Shown piece after piece: positions 8,355 to 10,303 of a stretch of DNA of 10,303 bases (position 1 is its first letter; each line of letters begins with the position of its first letter). The notes under the pieces are model-generated. The model saw nothing but the letters and a program-made list of their open reading frames with translations. It was not told where the DNA came from and made no database searches. The stretch comes from Phoronis ovalis (Eukaryota > Phoronida > Phoronidae). The DNA lies in contig JAOXYB010022626.1 in assembly GCA_028565635.1 (NCBI GenBank), forward strand, positions 6,543 through 16,845, given 5' to 3'. The position numbers and the translations under genes are program-made.

Positions 8355-9301
8355 AATTCCTATTTATTGTCGATAAGGGATTTTGTCAAAAGTTATCACA
8401 AGGACCACAAACATATAGTGTTTAGAAATTACCGCCTCGCCTTATCTTAAACTAAGATGCATGGATTAGTGAGATTTTTTTTGCAAACATATAGTACCAT
8501 AAAGGCATCAAATAAGCAATAAAACATATTTGTACACATATATGGAGAGGTACAGTTAATTTAAAACTTTCATCTTTATTTGCAAATGAACTTTTATATA
8601 AATTAAAGTATTTTTTTGCTCTAAATGAAATTGGACTTTACCGCCCTGTCCTCTATGCTTAATGCTATACATTTGTGATAAATCAAAATAGTGAGGTATT
8701 AAATAAGGAAAATAAAAGAGGCAAATTACTTAGGTATGTATAATGAGATATTTTGTCATTCACCTCAATGGTACCACAAGTGTTTGTTTATAAAAGAAAA
8801 TGTTAAAATAGAAATGTTACCTGTTGCAAGCTAGCTTAATGATATTTTATGGTTATTTGACTGATTGAAGACCGCCTAGTGGGAATTTCAGAAAACACAG
8901 TATCACTCACCCTACTTAGCAATGCCATCAGTTTTCAGCCTTCAGAATTATATTTTCTCTTAATATTTGCAAAATTTCGATCAGCACCTTGGCACATGTA
9001 ATAATGAAATGTGGAAAAAAAGAAAAAAATGTCAACTGATGTACTGTTACACTAAAAGCATGTTTGTAACTCTGTCCAAAAAGTACATAGATATTAAAAG
9101 ATAAAATAATATTTGTAACCCTAAAATGATGTGGATTTTAATTCCCCTGCGATTATATAGACTGCATATAATAATTTTACTTGTGGCTGATACATGACAG
9201 TAGGTTGTCCTTCAGAAGTATCAGTTTAGTCAGTAGGTGGCGCTTTGCATTTTAAAATGTGAAGCTACACAAGATAGTTGAGGGCTGTAAAGGGGGTATC
9301 A
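8355..9301 (+). other. Intron sequence after the common exon, nothing recognised
   Basis: A+T-rich non-coding DNA with a small hairpin at 8444-8458 (arms ATCTTA/TAAGAT). A possible acceptor TTTTCAG near 8938 opens a hydrophobic frame that stops after about 20 codons without coding character; I do not call it an exon. Confidence 0.5.
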
Positions 9302-9536
9302 CGAGCAGCGAGCATTTGGTCTGTTAAGTGCGAGCAGCAAGCATTGCCTTGGTTTGTTAAGTGTGAACAGTGAGCATTGTCTCTTGGCGAACATTGTTTT
9401 ACATATTTTTTTATTTTAGTGTACTATTTTGTTGTGATGAGGGTTTTTTTTTGGGAACAATTTTTTTTTTTTGGTTGTCAATTTTTCTTGGTAAGTGCGA
9501 GCAGCGAGCATTGCCAATTTTTAAGTGCGAGAATTG
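9302..9536 (+). repeat. Diverged copies of an AAGTGCGAGCAGCGAGCATTG motif
   Basis: The core CGAGCAGCGAGCATT occurs at 9302 and 9498. Near copies are at 9331 (CGAGCAGCAAGCATT) and 9364 (TGAACAGTGAGCATT), and a truncated copy begins near 9522 (TAAGTGCGAGAATTG). Most are preceded by (T)TAAGTG and followed by a T-rich run. The first three copies are spaced 29 and 33 bases apart, with about 130 bases before the next. The block is interrupted by poly-T tracts and ends against the palindromic element at 9562. It may be a decayed minisatellite or part of a larger mobile element. Confidence 0.65.
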
Positions 9537-9542
9537 TACCTT

Positions 9543-9554
9543 GGGGGTACCCCC
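9543..9554. repeat. Perfect 12-base palindrome GGGGGTACCCCC
   Basis: A strictly self-complementary G/C block next to the left end of the palindromic element. Together with the following TACCCCC it makes an unusual G/C island in A+T-rich DNA. It could be part of an older insertion into which the element jumped. Confidence 0.8.
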
Positions 9555-9868
9555 TACCCCCTTGACTTGCTCAAGCCCTTGTGGACTTTAAAAAAAAAAA
9601 TTAAAAATGTTAATGTTTATTTCTCTTTTTTATGTCTTTTACATCAGTGTTTTTATAATTATCTTACAAAAAATTTTTTTTTTTTACTATCATATATATG
9701 TTGGTGTTTGCCGTCCACAAGTGGATGGCTAACACTCAACATATATATGATAGCAAAAAAAATTAAAAAAATTTCGAGATAATTAAAAACACTGATGTAA
9801 AATAAAAAAGAGAAACAAACATTTTTTTTTTTAAGTTCACAAGGACTTGAGCAAGTCTACCTACCCCC
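9554..9868. mobile_element. Palindromic MITE (about 300 bases) with 8-base flanking repeats
   Basis: The whole element folds on itself. Left arm 9562-9718 and right arm 9721-9860 are imperfect reverse complements around a central AA. Terminal repeats are TTGACTTGCTCAAGCC at 9562-9577 and GACTTGAGCAAGTCTA at 9844-9859 (14/16 as inverted repeats). Matching inner blocks include the pairs around TTACATCAGTGTTTTT, CTATCATATATATGTTG and GCCGTCCAC (with GTGGATGGC). CTACCCCC at 9554-9561 and 9861-9868 flanks the element as a probable 8-base target-site duplication, although the C-rich flanks make this less certain. No transposase is encoded. An open frame of 85 codons at 9525-9782 runs through it but is an accident of the A+T-rich arms. 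It shares termini with the 6688 element and is probably the same hAT-like non-autonomous family. It lies in the intron after the common exon. Confidence 0.8.
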
Positions 9869-10232
9869 CTCATAGTTATTGAATGGATTTAAAATTCTAT
9901 GCATTTTAATGCTGATGTACCTTATAGTGTTTTAATTTAAAAAAGAAAGAAAAATATAAAATACTACTGTGTTTTGCTAGAAATGAAAATATTCAGTAGT
10001 ACTGTATGTACCATAAAAATACTTCTAGTTGTGGCTTAATATGAACAGGCTTCGTACACATTCATTAAAAAAATTCATAATGACTTTCACAACAAAGAAT
10101 TATATTTCCTTCCTTCAGAAACTTTAAGGATTTGATATTTGTAATCTATTGTTTAGTGTTAATCATATAGAATATGGTGCTTGTTCTCAAACACATTGCA
10201 TAATTATATCATAATTCATAATTTTATACTAG
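9869..10232 (+). other. Intron sequence before the possible terminal exon
   Basis: A+T-rich DNA. I see no gene, repeat element or RNA structure in it that I can support. It ends in a weak acceptor context (TTTTATACTAG). Confidence 0.5.
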
Positions 10233-10280
10233 AGATCTGGGAAGAGTTCCTATGCACAACTTCGCCAGTTTATTAAATAA
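10233..10280 (+). CDS. Possible terminal coding exon ending in TAA
   Basis: After a weak acceptor (TTTTATACTAG at 10232), phase 0 from the common exon gives RSGKSSYAQLRQFIK and then TAA at 10278-10280. The block is richer in G+C than its flanks and reads like a polar helix end. That would give a small protein of roughly 65 to 100 residues, depending on the first exon used. The acceptor is poor. Using the AG two bases later gives a different frame (IWEEFLCTTSPVY, then stop). The true next exon may lie outside the window. Treat as tentative. Confidence 0.35.
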   Translation, partial: RSGKSSYAQLRQFIK

Positions 10281-10303
10281 GGTTCTGTTCTTAGTATCGG
10301 AAT

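Noticed and set aside
8938-9003. Acceptor-like TTTTCAG followed by a short hydrophobic frame
   Set aside because: The frame stops after about 20 codons without a donor and lacks the polar character of the other exons; it could only be a poor alternative terminal exon.
9370-9782. Three overlapping frames of 62-85 codons
   Set aside because: They run through poly-T tracts, the CGAGCAGCGAG repeats and the MITE arms, so they are by-products of repeats.

Overview
This window looks like intronic DNA of an animal nuclear genome carrying scattered pieces of one plus-strand gene. It is A+T-rich and has no long open reading frame on either strand. There are no bacterial-style gene starts or operons, and short G+C-richer blocks are flanked by consensus GT/AG splice sites. 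Abundant short non-autonomous DNA transposons and kilobase-scale introns fit an invertebrate metazoan; a mollusc is possible, but that is a guess.

The coding signal is a set of small exons. Three separate exons (ATG at 916, 2377 and 6181) each start with a plausible methionine, encode a different short polar/basic N-terminus, and end as AG|GT in the same splice phase (two bases of a split Arg codon). The only strong downstream acceptor is at 8160/8161. It supplies the base that completes AGA (Arg) and opens an 88-base exon encoding a charged heptad helix, probably a coiled coil. The simplest reading is a cluster of alternative first exons, each with its own promoter, spliced to one common coiled-coil exon. 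The next exon may be the 48-base piece at 10233-10280, which ends the frame in TAA; this is weak. The protein family is not recognised.

Layout: 1-900 upstream or intron with no feature; 916-1049 first exon A, followed in its intron by a hammerhead-ribozyme-like core (1075-1107); 2377-2441 first exon B; 2442-6180 long intron with old direct repeats; 6181-6341 first exon C; 6680-7112 a transposon-like element with 8-base flanking repeats; 7488-7568 an 18-base minisatellite; 8161-8248 common exon, with its 3' half and donor site duplicated in tandem but the second donor destroyed; 9302-9536 a diverged repeat family; 9554-9868 a palindromic MITE sharing its termini with the 6688 element; 10233-10280 possible terminal exon.

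The most notable points are the phase-matched alternative first exons with similar tails, the partial exon/donor duplication, the hammerhead-like motif, and two elements of one terminal-repeat family.
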